A stretch of DNA of 64,000 bases, from positions 1-64,000 of the forward strand of contig QCGO01000006.1 in the NCBI GenBank assembly GCA_003279855.1, in the 5' to 3' direction. The notes under the pieces are model-generated. The model made no database searches. It was not told where the DNA came from and saw only the letters and a list, made by a program, of their open reading frames with translations. Source of the stretch: Prochlorococcus sp. AG-388-E21 (GTDB lineage: Bacteria > Cyanobacteriota > Cyanobacteriia > PCC-6307 > Cyanobiaceae). A program made the position numbers and the translations under genes. The first letter of the stretch is position 1. Every line of letters begins with the position of its first letter. This document shows, piece after piece, positions 50,341 through 59,288 of the stretch.

Positions 50341-50396
50341 TGGGGGAAACCTCATACTCCTCACACACCAAATCGCCCGATTTATCGGGCTTTTTT
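50341..50396 (+). ncRNA. yfr1: Yfr1 small RNA
   Basis: A 56-base non-coding RNA between guaB and trxA, where Yfr1 is located in Prochlorococcus. A 5' hairpin (TGGGG/CCTCA, GAAA loop, 50341-50354) is followed by the exposed ACTCCTCACAC motif (50356-50366), the ultraconserved core of Yfr1. A 3' terminator hairpin with a T tract follows. Yfr1 is known to repress outer-membrane porin mRNAs by pairing through this motif, and to matter under stress. Exact 5' end is estimated from the hairpin. Confidence 0.93.
50375..50396 (+). terminator. Rho-independent terminator forming the 3' end of Yfr1
   Basis: GCCCGA (50375-50380) and TCGGGC (50385-50390) form a GC-rich stem with a 4-nt loop, followed by six T (50391-50396). 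This is the strongest terminator in the window. Confidence 0.92.
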
Positions 50397-50489
50397 AAGT
50401 TTGTTTTGTTACTTATATGTTTTTATATGTAATGAAATCGTCACTTAAAAGAATAGCTTGCTAAATTTTCCTAAAGGAATATCTAAATT

Positions 50490-50813
50490 ATGTCATCAGC
50501 CGCCGCCGTAACTGATTCTTCATTCGACAAAGAAGTTTTGCAAAGTGATCTGCCAGTCTTAGTTGATTTTTGGGCTCCATGGTGCGGACCTTGCAGGATG
50601 GTCGCACCAGTTGTAGAGGAGATTTCGAAAGACTTTGAAGGTAAAATCAAAGTATTTAAATTAAATACAGATGAGAATCCAAATGTTGCAAGTCAATATG
50701 GAATAAGAAGTATTCCAACCTTAATGATCTTCAAAGGTGGTCAAAAAGTTGACACTGTTGTTGGGGCAGTACCAAAAGCGACTCTTTCAAGTACTTTATC
50801 TAAACACTTATAA
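50490..50813 (+). CDS. trxA: Thioredoxin (m type)
   Basis: A 107-aa thioredoxin. The redox site is WCGPC (about residues 31-35) in [16 protein letters not shown]. The cis-Pro is in RSIPTLMIF. It reduces target disulfides such as light-regulated Calvin-cycle and OPP enzymes. A Shine-Dalgarno AAAGGA lies about 11 bases upstream of the ATG. hisH begins 9 bases after its stop. Confidence 0.97.
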   Translation: MSSAAAVTDSSFDKEVLQSDLPVLVDFWAPWCGPCRMVAPVVEEISKDFEGKIKVFKLNTDENPNVASQYGIRSIPTLMIFKGGQKVDTVVGAVPKATLSSTLSKHL

Positions 50814-50822
50814 AATAAGGTA

Positions 50823-51440
50823 TTGTCTCAAATAGGAATCATAGATTATGGGATGGGTAATATTCATTCTGTAACAAAAGCCTTAGAAAGTCTTGAACAA
50901 GAGATAATTTTAATTAAAAATAAAGATCAAACAAAAGACTGCAAAGCTCTTGTACTCCCTGGAGTTGGTTCGTTTGACCCTGCAATTAAAAATCTCAAAA
51001 ATACAGATTTAATAAATGATATTAAAATTTGGATTAAAAGTGGGAAATCATTTTTAGGTATTTGTCTTGGCTTGCAACTACTTTTTGAATCAAGTGAGGA
51101 AGGATCAACTCATGGACTTGGAATAGTAAAAGGCCAAATAAATAAAATCCCTGAATTATCCGATCAAAGAACCCCTCATGTTGGATGGTGTGAACTTATA
51201 CCAACAAGTACTAATAGCTTATTAAAAGAGGATGAATTAAATAATTGGGTATATTTTGTTCATTCTTATCATGCAGTTCCCTCAAATACTAATTTAATAA
51301 CTGCAAATGTTAGTTATGGTCCTGAAAAATTAACAGCAATGATAGAACGAGATAATTTACTGGCTTGCCAGTTTCATCCTGAAAAATCAGGGAAAACCGG
51401 AGAAAAACTTTTACGTCGATGGGTTAAAAGTATTCAATAA
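50823..51440 (+). CDS. hisH: Imidazole glycerol phosphate synthase, glutaminase subunit
   Basis: Supplies ammonia to HisF in histidine synthesis. It is 205 aa, TTG start supported by the standard N terminus (QIGIIDYGMGN). The nucleophile Cys is in FLGICLGLQLLF, and the His-Glu pair is in CQFHPEKS. HVGWCEL and YFVHSYH are further family marks. It follows trxA by 9 bases. Confidence 0.94.
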   Translation: MSQIGIIDYGMGNIHSVTKALESLEQEIILIKNKDQTKDCKALVLPGVGSFDPAIKNLKNTDLINDIKIWIKSGKSFLGICLGLQLLFESSEEGSTHGLGIVKGQINKIPELSDQRTPHVGWCELIPTSTNSLLKEDELNNWVYFVHSYHAVPSNTNLITANVSYGPEKLTAMIERDNLLACQFHPEKSGKTGEKLLRRWVKSIQ

Positions 51441-51455
51441 TTTGATTTGTGATAT

Positions 51456-52043
51456 ATGAAAACAAATTTGAGGTTAATTGGAGGACGAAGGCTTGAAAGC
51501 CCAATAAATATTGATACTAGGCCAACAACCTTAATGGTTAGAGAAGCTATTTTTAATATTTTGAAAAATACTGTAGAAAATTCTAATTGGTTAGATTTAT
51601 TTAGTGGAACAGGTGCTGTGTCCTGTGAAGCCTATAATCATGGAGCAAAAAAAATAGTTGCAATTGAAAAAAATAAAAATAATTTAAAAATATGTTTAAA
51701 AAATCTTTACTCATTGCAAAATATAGATAACCGAAAAAAAGATATTGAAGTTATTTGCAAAGATGTATTAGTTTGGACCAAGCCAAATACTGATAGGAAT
51801 ATCTCCTCTTCAAATGATTTTGATAAAATAAAATTTGACTTTATCTATTTAGATCCACCATATAAAGCTAATTACCATGAATTAGTTTTATATCAAATAT
51901 TTAATTGTAATTTTATAAAGAAAGGTACTATTGTTATATGCGAACATTCATTAGATATGGATATTAAGAAAAATAATCTCTGGAATATTTATGATGTTAG
52001 GACCTATGGTCAATCAAAATTGACTTTTTTAATCCATATCTAA
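51456..52043 (+). CDS. rsmD: 16S rRNA (guanine-966-N2)-methyltransferase RsmD
   Basis: A 195-aa SAM-dependent methyltransferase. The N terminus [12 protein letters not shown] and [15 protein letters not shown] are characteristic. SAM-binding is [15 protein letters not shown] and the catalytic motif IV is DPPYKAN. The stop region overlaps the 3' end of the convergent petG by 15 bases. Confidence 0.92.
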   Translation: MKTNLRLIGGRRLESPINIDTRPTTLMVREAIFNILKNTVENSNWLDLFSGTGAVSCEAYNHGAKKIVAIEKNKNNLKICLKNLYSLQNIDNRKKDIEVICKDVLVWTKPNTDRNISSSNDFDKIKFDFIYLDPPYKANYHELVLYQIFNCNFIKKGTIVICEHSLDMDIKKNNLWNIYDVRTYGQSKLTFLIHI

Positions 52044-52148
52044 CATTCCTGAACCTCTCCTATATTGATTCCACGCGCTAACAAATAATCCTAGAAGGGT
52101 TATTGGAACTAATCCTAAAACTATTCCACATAAAAGAGGTTCAATCAT
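52029..52148 (-). CDS. petG: Cytochrome b6f subunit PetG
   Basis: A 39-aa single-pass subunit of the cytochrome b6f complex. The start is [12 protein letters not shown], the membrane helix runs through about residue 25, and AWNQYRRG follows at the end. This is the conserved PetG pattern and the length matches the family (37-39 aa). ATG at 52148-52146, stop at 52029. It is convergent with rsmD, overlapping by 15 bases, and divergent from cytM (55 bases). Confidence 0.95.
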   Translation of the reverse strand: MIEPLLCGIVLGLVPITLLGLFVSAWNQYRRGSGMLDMD

Positions 52149-52203
52149 TTTCTGGCATTTTTTTCATTTCTCATTCACAATTGTTACACAGAGACATTTT
52201 TTT

Positions 52204-52587
52204 GTGACAACATCTTCATCATCTGCAGCAGAAAAAACTTTGAAAACGAAAATCTGGAAAGGGTTTTTTATTGTTTGTGTGATTTTATTAATTAGTGGCT
52301 CTTACTTTTATTTTAATTATGAAGAAAATAATACATATATTCTTAAAACTCTTGAACTAAACGGTTCTGTTAAAGAAGGCGATACTCTCTTTAAAATGAA
52401 TTGTGTTGGATGCCATGGTATTACTGCGAGAGGATTAGTTGGACCAGATTTACATTCAATAACTCAGCGTTTAAATGATTCAGAAATCATAAAACAAGTT
52501 ATTGAGGGAGTTACCCCTCCTATGCCAAGTTTTGAAATTGATCCTCAAAACATGTCTAATTTATTAACGTATTTACATAGCTTGTAA
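52204..52587 (+). CDS. cytM: Cytochrome c-M
   Basis: A 127-aa c-type cytochrome with a GTG start. A membrane or signal segment lies at about residues 18-35 (GFFIVCVILLISGSYFYF). The heme motif is CVGCH and the axial Met is in PPMPSFE. The sequence pattern fits CytM, a conserved low-abundance cyanobacterial cytochrome that moderates heterotrophic electron flow. It follows petG divergently and precedes the methyltransferase gene by 5 bases. Confidence 0.88.
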   Translation: MTTSSSSAAEKTLKTKIWKGFFIVCVILLISGSYFYFNYEENNTYILKTLELNGSVKEGDTLFKMNCVGCHGITARGLVGPDLHSITQRLNDSEIIKQVIEGVTPPMPSFEIDPQNMSNLLTYLHSL

Positions 52588-52592
52588 TAAAT

Positions 52593-53336
52593 TTGAAGAA
52601 AAAAAGTCTTAACTTGAATGTTATATTGGTCGAACCAAATGGACCTATAAATGTTGGAAGTATCGCAAGATTATGTTCTAATTTTGATGTTAATGAATTA
52701 AGGATTGTCTCTCCAAAATGTGATATTTTTTCCTTAGAAGCAAAAAAAATGGCTCTTAAAGGAAATAGATATATTGATAATTGTAAAATTTTTAATAGTA
52801 TTGAACCTGCAATTTTTGATTGTGATTTGGTCCTTGCTACTTGTGGAAGGATTGATTTAAGTAATGATATTGAATGTGAATCTCCTGAGGACATTTCTAA
52901 ATGGATTTCATCTTTTGTTGAGATTAATAATTTAGGAATTTTATTTGGAAGAGAGGATAGAGGATTAAGTAATAATGAATTACTTTTTGCACATAAGATT
53001 CTTAATATTAAAACTTCTCAAAATTATCCTTCTTTAAATCTATCTCATGCAGTTTCAATAATCTTGTATGAATTAAATAAATCTTCAACAAATAATTTTG
53101 AGAAAGATTTACAAGTTTTTGATCTTGCATCATCAAAACAAATTTATGAATCTTTTAAAGAAATAGAAGAAATGCTTATTAGAACTGGGTATCTTTTAGA
53201 ACATACAGCTAATTCAAAAATCAGTAAATTTAAAAAATTTTTATTAAAAGCGAAGACATCAAGTCATGATATTAATGTTTTGAGAGGAATCGTTCACCAA
53301 ATTAACTGGTTTTTAAATAATTCAAAAGGCAAGTAA
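52593..53336 (+). CDS. TrmJ-like (SPOUT/TrmH) RNA methyltransferase
   Basis: A 247-aa SPOUT methyltransferase. VEPNGPINVGSIARLCSNF is motif 1. LGILFGREDRGLSNNEL is motif 2. NYPSLNLSHAVSIILYEL is motif 3, which forms the trefoil knot. The TrmJ-like C-terminal helical domain follows. It is likely to 2'-O-methylate a tRNA or rRNA. The start is TTG, 5 bases after cytM, so it is co-transcribed with it. Confidence 0.88.
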   Translation: MKKKSLNLNVILVEPNGPINVGSIARLCSNFDVNELRIVSPKCDIFSLEAKKMALKGNRYIDNCKIFNSIEPAIFDCDLVLATCGRIDLSNDIECESPEDISKWISSFVEINNLGILFGREDRGLSNNELLFAHKILNIKTSQNYPSLNLSHAVSIILYELNKSSTNNFEKDLQVFDLASSKQIYESFKEIEEMLIRTGYLLEHTANSKISKFKKFLLKAKTSSHDINVLRGIVHQINWFLNNSKGK

Positions 53337-53439
53337 ATATATAAAGTTAAATTATAATCGAGGAAAAATTAATATTTACTAATAACATTTTCTGAAGTAT
53401 CATCTACTGATCATTCGAAAATAAAGTAAAACTAAAGCT

Positions 53440-54528
53440 GTGAATACAACAAAGAAAAGAAGAGTTTTTCCTTTTACTGCTGTAATTGGTCAAGAAGAAA
53501 TGAAATTAGCCCTTTTATTAAATGTTATAGATCCAAGAATTGGAGGAGTAATGATTATGGGTGACAGAGGAACTGGTAAATCTACTACTATAAGAGCTCT
53601 AGCAGACTTGTTACCAGCTATAGATGTTGTTAAAGATGATCCATATAATAGTTCACTTATAGATCCTGATTTGCAGAGTAAAGAAGTTTTAGAGAAAATT
53701 GTACAAGGAGAAAGTCTGGAGAAAGATAAAAAACAAGTCCCAATGGTTGATTTGCCATTAGGGGCTACAGAAGACAGACTGTGCGGAACTATTGATATAG
53801 AAAAGGCTTTAAGCGAAGGAATTAAGGCCTTTGAACCAGGCTTACTAGCAAAAGCTAATAGAGGGTTGTTATACGTTGACGAAGTTAATTTACTTGACGA
53901 TCATTTAGTTGATGTTCTTTTAGATTCCGCCGCATCTGGATGGAACACTGTTGAGAGAGAGGGGGTTTCAGTTCGACATCCTGCAAGATTTGTTTTAATT
54001 GGTTCTGGCAATCCAGAAGAAGGAGAACTTAGACCTCAGTTATTAGATAGATTTGGTATGAGCGTTGAGGTTAAGACAGTAAGAGATGCTGAATTAAGGG
54101 TTAAAGTTGTTGATCAGCGAACTTCATTTGATGATAATCCCGATGAATTCTCAATAAGTGTTGAAAAACAGCAGGATGACCTTCAGCAAAAAGTTATTAA
54201 AGCTCAAGAGATATTAAATTCAGTTCAATTGGATGATGATCTTAGATTAAATATATCTGCTATATGTGGCGAACTTGATGTTGATGGACTAAGAGGGGAT
54301 ATTGTAACTAATCGATCTGCAAGGGCAATTGCTGCATTTGAGGGAAGAACTGAAGTGCAAGAAGAAGATATCGCTAGAGTAATTACGTGTTCTTTAAGAC
54401 ATCGATTAAGAAAAGATCCCTTAGAGCAAGTTGATTCAGGAGAAAGAGTCATTCAAGCATTCTGTAAAGTCTTTGATTTAAATGAAAAAGATGACCTTTC
54501 CAAATTTCAATTATCAACACAAGAATAA
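53440..54528 (+). CDS. chlI: Magnesium chelatase subunit ChlI
   Basis: The AAA+ ATPase subunit of Mg-chelatase, committing protoporphyrin IX to chlorophyll. It is 362 aa, GTG start. Walker A is GDRGTGKST, Walker [13 protein letters not shown], with the sensor segment [25 protein letters not shown]. The N-terminal [16 protein letters not shown] and the C-terminal helical domain ([14 protein letters not shown]) are standard. A TATAAT-like sequence near 53353 may be its promoter, with an about 80-base leader. Confidence 0.95.
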   Translation: MNTTKKRRVFPFTAVIGQEEMKLALLLNVIDPRIGGVMIMGDRGTGKSTTIRALADLLPAIDVVKDDPYNSSLIDPDLQSKEVLEKIVQGESLEKDKKQVPMVDLPLGATEDRLCGTIDIEKALSEGIKAFEPGLLAKANRGLLYVDEVNLLDDHLVDVLLDSAASGWNTVEREGVSVRHPARFVLIGSGNPEEGELRPQLLDRFGMSVEVKTVRDAELRVKVVDQRTSFDDNPDEFSISVEKQQDDLQQKVIKAQEILNSVQLDDDLRLNISAICGELDVDGLRGDIVTNRSARAIAAFEGRTEVQEEDIARVITCSLRHRLRKDPLEQVDSGERVIQAFCKVFDLNEKDDLSKFQLSTQE

Positions 54529-54532
54529 TAAA

Positions 54533-55006
54533 GTGAGGATTATTGGAATTGATCCTGGATTAGGAAGAGTTGGATATGGAATTATTGAAATTAAAAATAA
54601 AAAGAAGATATTTCTTGATTGTGGTGTAATTGAAACCAATAAACATAAAGAAGAAGGAGATAGACTTTATGAAATTTTTATCGATCTCAATACTTTAATT
54701 GATCAGTGGAAACCTGATATTGCTGCGGTAGAGAAGTTTTTCTTTTATAGATCTAGCACTACCATTAGCGTAGTTCAGGCTCGGGGCGTAATCATGATGG
54801 CATTTGCTTCTAAGAGCATCAAAGTTAGTGAGTACGCACCATCTCAAGTCAAGCTTACTATTGCAGGCTCTGGTAAAGCATCAAAGAAGGAAGTTATTGA
54901 AGCGGTAATGTATAACTTAAATTTGACCCATCAGCCAAAACCAGATGACTCTGCAGATGCATTAGCCATAGCTCTAACAAAATTAAATGAAGAAGGATTT
55001 AATTAA
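54533..55006 (+). CDS. ruvC: Holliday junction resolvase RuvC
   Basis: A 157-aa nuclease that resolves Holliday junctions with RuvAB. The first catalytic Asp is in [12 protein letters not shown], the Glu in AVEKFFF, and the last acidic pair in [12 protein letters not shown]. The frame is open to an ATG at 54482 inside chlI, but the GTG at 54533 gives the canonical RIIGIDPG start 4 bases after the chlI stop, so I use it. The real start should be checked. Confidence 0.93.
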   Translation: MRIIGIDPGLGRVGYGIIEIKNKKKIFLDCGVIETNKHKEEGDRLYEIFIDLNTLIDQWKPDIAAVEKFFFYRSSTTISVVQARGVIMMAFASKSIKVSEYAPSQVKLTIAGSGKASKKEVIEAVMYNLNLTHQPKPDDSADALAIALTKLNEEGFN

Positions 55007-55015
55007 ATATAAATT

Positions 55016-55573
55016 ATGATCATCTCAGAAAAAAAGAATTTTGAGAGGGAATTCTTTAAAAATTTGAGAAATAAAAGTACATCTATTGACATGAGAAATG
55101 TTGAAATTAATGTAAAAAGATATGTTGATTCAATTTTTAGTAAAGATTTAAAAAAAAAATATATTGGAATTTATTGGCCTCTTGATAACGAAGTTGATTT
55201 AAGAAGTCTTGGAGATCAATATTTATTAGCCTTGCCAAGATGTGAAAAATATAAGAAACTCTCATTTTGTCTCTGGGATAAGAAACAATTATCTAAAGAT
55301 TCACAGGGGATACTAGCTCCTGACTCTTCAAATAAATTAAGTTATAAAGAAATTAGTATGATTTTTATCCCATGTCTATCCGTTGATAAAAACTTAATAA
55401 GATTAGGTTACGGTGGAGGATATTTTGACAAATTAAGGGAAGATAAGAATTGGAGAGCTATTCCTTGTATTGGGATCTTAACTTCTAATTGTGTTAGCCA
55501 TAAATTATTGACTAGAGCTGATTGGGATATCCCTCTATCAGGTTTTATTACGGAAAAAGAAATATTAGTATAG
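55016..55573 (+). CDS. 5-formyltetrahydrofolate cyclo-ligase
   Basis: A 185-aa enzyme that returns 5-formyl-THF to the folate pool as 5,10-methenyl-THF, using ATP. The NAG-like substrate region GIYWPLDNEVDLRSL, DLLALPR-type LLALPRCE and the signature RLGYGGGYFDKL are clear. It follows ruvC by 9 bases. It supports the same C1 pathway as folD in this window. Confidence 0.9.
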   Translation: MIISEKKNFEREFFKNLRNKSTSIDMRNVEINVKRYVDSIFSKDLKKKYIGIYWPLDNEVDLRSLGDQYLLALPRCEKYKKLSFCLWDKKQLSKDSQGILAPDSSNKLSYKEISMIFIPCLSVDKNLIRLGYGGGYFDKLREDKNWRAIPCIGILTSNCVSHKLLTRADWDIPLSGFITEKEILV

Positions 55574-55610
55574 TGTGTATCTAATTTAGTTATTTAATAG
55601 TTTTATAACA

Positions 55611-56036
55611 ATGGAAAAGGAAGAAAATTATACAGAATTAAATAAATTAGTTGAGAAACTGAAAAACGCAGAAGATCCCAAAAGAAAATATGAGTTTATT
55701 TTATGGTTAGGTAAAAAATTGAAAGTTCCAAATAATAGCATCTTAATTCCCGAAAATAAAGTTCAAGGATGTGTTTCTGAAGTCTTTGTTAAAGCGAGTT
55801 TTCAAGAAGGTAAACTTTATTGGGAAGGTTATTCTGATGCTTTGATAACAAAGGGTTTACTTGCATTCCTTATCAATGGAATGAATGAATTAACGCCAAA
55901 ACAAGTCGTTAATATAAACAATAAATTTATAGAAGATACTGGTCTAAAGGCAAGTTTAACCCCATCAAGATCAAATGGTTTTTTAAATATTCTCTTAAAA
56001 ATGCAGTCTCAAGCAAATGATTTTTTGTCGAAATAA
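55611..56036 (+). CDS. sufE: SufE, Fe-S cluster sulfur acceptor
   Basis: A 141-aa SufE protein that takes sulfur from SufS. The active-site Cys is in VQGCVSEVFV. The N-terminal helix FILWLGKKLKVPNN and the C-terminal LNILLKMQSQA match the family. A 37-base gap separates it from the cyclo-ligase and a 35-base gap from hom. Genes for SufBCD are not in this window. Confidence 0.93.
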   Translation: MEKEENYTELNKLVEKLKNAEDPKRKYEFILWLGKKLKVPNNSILIPENKVQGCVSEVFVKASFQEGKLYWEGYSDALITKGLLAFLINGMNELTPKQVVNINNKFIEDTGLKASLTPSRSNGFLNILLKMQSQANDFLSK

Positions 56037-56071
56037 TATTATAAAATTGAAATTACAATAAAAGATAACTA

Positions 56072-57373
56072 ATGCAAAAATGTAAAATTGGAATTATTGG
56101 TTTTGGAACTGTAGGAAAAGGTATTTATAAAATCCTAAAATCGACAAATGACCTGCATCCAATTTTAAAAGATATAGAAATCGTAGGAATAGCTGTTAAA
56201 AATATCAACAAAAAAAGGGATATTGAATTAGAAAATAATCTATTAATAAATGATCCTTATGAATTAATTAATGATCCAAATGTTGACGTGATTGTAGAAG
56301 TAATGGGAGGTACAGATATAGCCAGAGATATTATTCTGAAATCTTTAAAGGCTCGAAAATCAGTAGTTACAGCTAATAAAGCGGTAATTGCAAGATATGG
56401 GAGTGAAATATATTCTACAGCTTCTAAGAATGGAGTCTATGTTTTAACAGAAGCAGCAGTATGTGGAGGGATCCCAATAATTGAACCTTTAAAAAGATCT
56501 CTTAAAAGTAATCAAATAAATAAAATGGTTGGGATAATAAACGGTACCACAAATTTTATCCTTACAAAAATGTCAAATGAAAAAGCTGATTATAAGGCAA
56601 CATTAGAATTGGCTCAGAAACTTGGTTTCGCAGAATTTGATCCAACTGCTGATGTTGGAGGACACGATGCGGCTGATAAGATTTCAATTCTTTCTGAACT
56701 CGCATTTGGAGGTAAAATTAATAGAGATTCAATTAGTACAGAGGGTATAAATCAAATAGATATTAAAGATATTGAATATGCAAATAAACTAGGTTTTGAA
56801 ATAAAACTTTTAGCCTTTTCTGAAAGAAATGCTATCAACATTAATGATTCTCTTTCCCTAAATATTTGGGTAGGACCTTCTTTAATCCCCAAATCTCATC
56901 CTTTGGCTACGGTTGATGGTGTGAATAATGCCATCCTTATAGATGCTGATCCTCTAGGGGAAATAATGTTGTATGGACCAGGTGCGGGAAGTGGACCAAC
57001 CGCTGCTTCTGTTGTTTCTGATATTTTAAATCTTCAGTCTTCATTAACAAAGGATACGAAATCCATTGATCCATTATTAGCTTTTAATTTTTGGAGAGAC
57101 TGCCATATCATTGATTTTAATCAAATATCAAAAAAGAATTATCTCAGAATTATTTGTTTAGATAGTCCAGGAGTGATTGGTAAGATTGGAGATCTCTTTG
57201 GTAAGAATGATGTATCAATAGAATCAATTGTCCAATTAGATGCAAGTGAAAATAAAGCAGAAATAGTGGTTATCACACACGAAGTTTCAAATGGTAAATT
57301 TGAAAAATCAAAGAAGGAAATAAATGCTCTTTCTGAAGTTGAATTAATTGCTAGCCAATTAAGTTGTATTTGA
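56072..57373 (+). CDS. hom: Homoserine dehydrogenase
   Basis: Reduces aspartate semialdehyde to homoserine for Thr and Met synthesis. It is 433 aa. The NAD(P) fold IGIIGFGTVGKGIY, the catalytic block NGTTNFILTKM, ADVGGHDAADKISIL, and LYGPGAGSGPTAASVVSDIL are clear. A C-terminal ACT domain (RIICLDSPGVIGKIGDLFG) suggests threonine feedback control, which is family knowledge. Confidence 0.95.
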   Translation: MQKCKIGIIGFGTVGKGIYKILKSTNDLHPILKDIEIVGIAVKNINKKRDIELENNLLINDPYELINDPNVDVIVEVMGGTDIARDIILKSLKARKSVVTANKAVIARYGSEIYSTASKNGVYVLTEAAVCGGIPIIEPLKRSLKSNQINKMVGIINGTTNFILTKMSNEKADYKATLELAQKLGFAEFDPTADVGGHDAADKISILSELAFGGKINRDSISTEGINQIDIKDIEYANKLGFEIKLLAFSERNAININDSLSLNIWVGPSLIPKSHPLATVDGVNNAILIDADPLGEIMLYGPGAGSGPTAASVVSDILNLQSSLTKDTKSIDPLLAFNFWRDCHIIDFNQISKKNYLRIICLDSPGVIGKIGDLFGKNDVSIESIVQLDASENKAEIVVITHEVSNGKFEKSKKEINALSEVELIASQLSCI

Positions 57374-57390
57374 AAAAAAAATTTGCATAT

Positions 57391-57419
57391 CTCTCTTTAG
57401 CTTGTTAAACCAAAGAGAG
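57391..57419 (+). promoter_or_regulatory. Hairpin in the leader of the 86-aa gene
   Basis: A perfect 8-bp inverted repeat CTCTCTTT (57391-57398) and AAAGAGAG (57412-57419) with a 13-nt loop. The second arm is part of a GAGAGG Shine-Dalgarno-like run, 15 bases from the ATG at 57436. No T tract follows, so it is more likely a translational element than a terminator. Confidence 0.35.
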
Positions 57420-57435
57420 GAAATGTATTTATGTA

Positions 57436-57696
57436 ATGAGTTTTTCAAAATTAGTAGAAGTTAAAAATAATTTTAAATTAAATCCTAATAACAGTTCTAA
57501 AAACCTCTATAAAGGAGCGTGTGTGAAAATTAAAAATAGTCAAAAGACATTTCAGGTTGTAGGAATTAATCCAGAGAGTAAAGTTTGTTGGATAAGAGAG
57601 TGGCCCTTCGCTTTGGAAGTTAATAAGACATTCTCCTTGGAAATTAATCAAATTACACTACAAACCTATTGTTCTGATACTTTTATTGAAAAGTAA
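57436..57696 (+). CDS. Small conserved protein, unknown function
   Basis: An 86-aa protein. The core KGACVKIKNSQKTFQVVGI and KVCWIREWPFALEVNKTFSLEI looks like a small beta-barrel. Two or three cysteines are present but no clear metal motif. It has no signal peptide. It lies 62 bases after hom and 20 before the substrate-binding protein gene. I recognise no family. Confidence 0.68.
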   Translation: MSFSKLVEVKNNFKLNPNNSSKNLYKGACVKIKNSQKTFQVVGINPESKVCWIREWPFALEVNKTFSLEINQITLQTYCSDTFIEK

Positions 57697-57716
57697 ATTT
57701 CTTAAAATCAAATGTT

Positions 57717-59288
57717 ATGCACAATAATTTTTTAATAGCTGTATTCGTTTTTTTGATTTCTTTATCACAATATTCTTGCGTTTCTAATAATAAATCCAAA
57801 AGAATTATAGTTGCAAGTTCAGGTAAAATTGAATCCTTAGATCCTGCTAGGGCAAGTACTCTTAAATCACTACAATTATTAAGTTCACTTGGTGATACTT
57901 TATATGAATTAAATTCTGAAGGAGAATTGATTCCTGAATTAGCATCAGGGATGCCAATTTTTTCAAAAGATAAATTACAAATAATAATTAATCTAAAAGA
58001 AAATATTCTTTTTCATGATGGAACTTTATTTAATTCAAATGCTATAAAGTTTTCTTTTGATAGATTTAAAAGAATCGGAACAATGAATTATATCTTGGGG
58101 GATAAAATAAAATCTATAGAAACTCCAAGCGAATATAAGGTAATCATTAATCTAAATAAACCATCAAGTTCTGTTAATGGTTTACTTACATCTATAAATT
58201 TGACCCCTATTTCACCTACTTATTATAAAGATTATTCTGATAAATTTTTAAATGATAAATTTGTTGGTACAGGTAAATATATATTGAAGAGATTTTCAAA
58301 TGAAATTCAAATAATTGATCCAAATTTAAATTATTGGAGTGATAAACCGAATAATGAAGGTATTAGTTTTATTGGATACGCTAACTCTTCTTCTCTTTTT
58401 GGAGCTCTAAAAAGTAAACAAATTGATGTTCTTTTATCAAATTCAATCGATGATATTCAAAGAAATAATTTAAATTTATTAAGCAATAACAAAGAAATTA
58501 AAGAAGGAAAGAGTCCTGCTACAGAAATAAGTTTTATTAGTTTAAGAACAAATTCTTATCCCTTAAATAATCTCAATGTAAGGTTGGCTATAGCTAAAAG
58601 TCTTAATAGGAACTTTATTAGCGAAAAGGTTAGTTATGGATTAAGGCAACCCTCAAGATCACTTGTTCCACCAATTTATAAAAAAAATAAGAAAGAATTA
58701 TGGCCAAAATATGATCCCTTAGAAGCAAAAGTGTTACTACAAAAAGAAGGTTACTGTAACGGGAATGTTTTAGATTTTCCTCTTACTTATAGATCTAACG
58801 TACCTGCTGATAAACTTATTGCGCTTACTTGGCAAGAACAAATAAAAAATATTTTGAATGAATGTATTAATATTAAACTCAACGGAGTAGAGTCTACAAC
58901 TATTTACAAAAATCTAAATTTAGGAATATATACAGCGGTTATTCTTGATTGGACAGGTGCTTATTCGGACCCCGAGGCATATTTAACACCCCTTCTAAGT
59001 TGCAGTGATATAGAGGTTAAAAAGTGTAAAAAAGGAGAATCAGTTTACAGCGGAAGTTTTTGGGGATCAAATACAGTAGAAGATTTATTTCTTGATAGCG
59101 AAAATTTAAACGGTAAAGAAAGATTAGCGAAATTAATTGAAATAGAGAAAATAGCTTCAGAATCAATACCTTATATTCCAATATGGATTTCATCTCAAAA
59201 AGCTTGGTCGCAAAATGAAATTTCAAAACCTATTTTTAATGGTGCAGGAATTATTTTAATGAGTGATCTCAAATTCATTAATGAGTAG
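57717..59288 (+). CDS. ABC transporter substrate-binding protein, family 5 (peptide/nickel type)
   Basis: A 523-aa exported solute receptor of the DppA/OppA family. A signal-peptide segment is followed by SLSQYSC, where the Cys may be lipidated, though the lipobox (QYSC) is atypical. IESLDPARASTLKSL, DTLYELNSEGELIPELASG and ILFHDGTLFNSNAIKFSFDRF are characteristic. PLNNLNVRLAIAKSLNRNFI occurs in the middle. The ligand cannot be read. Its stop overlaps the permease start by 8 bases. Confidence 0.88.
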   Translation: MHNNFLIAVFVFLISLSQYSCVSNNKSKRIIVASSGKIESLDPARASTLKSLQLLSSLGDTLYELNSEGELIPELASGMPIFSKDKLQIIINLKENILFHDGTLFNSNAIKFSFDRFKRIGTMNYILGDKIKSIETPSEYKVIINLNKPSSSVNGLLTSINLTPISPTYYKDYSDKFLNDKFVGTGKYILKRFSNEIQIIDPNLNYWSDKPNNEGISFIGYANSSSLFGALKSKQIDVLLSNSIDDIQRNNLNLLSNNKEIKEGKSPATEISFISLRTNSYPLNNLNVRLAIAKSLNRNFISEKVSYGLRQPSRSLVPPIYKKNKKELWPKYDPLEAKVLLQKEGYCNGNVLDFPLTYRSNVPADKLIALTWQEQIKNILNECINIKLNGVESTTIYKNLNLGIYTAVILDWTGAYSDPEAYLTPLLSCSDIEVKKCKKGESVYSGSFWGSNTVEDLFLDSENLNGKERLAKLIEIEKIASESIPYIPIWISSQKAWSQNEISKPIFNGAGIILMSDLKFINE

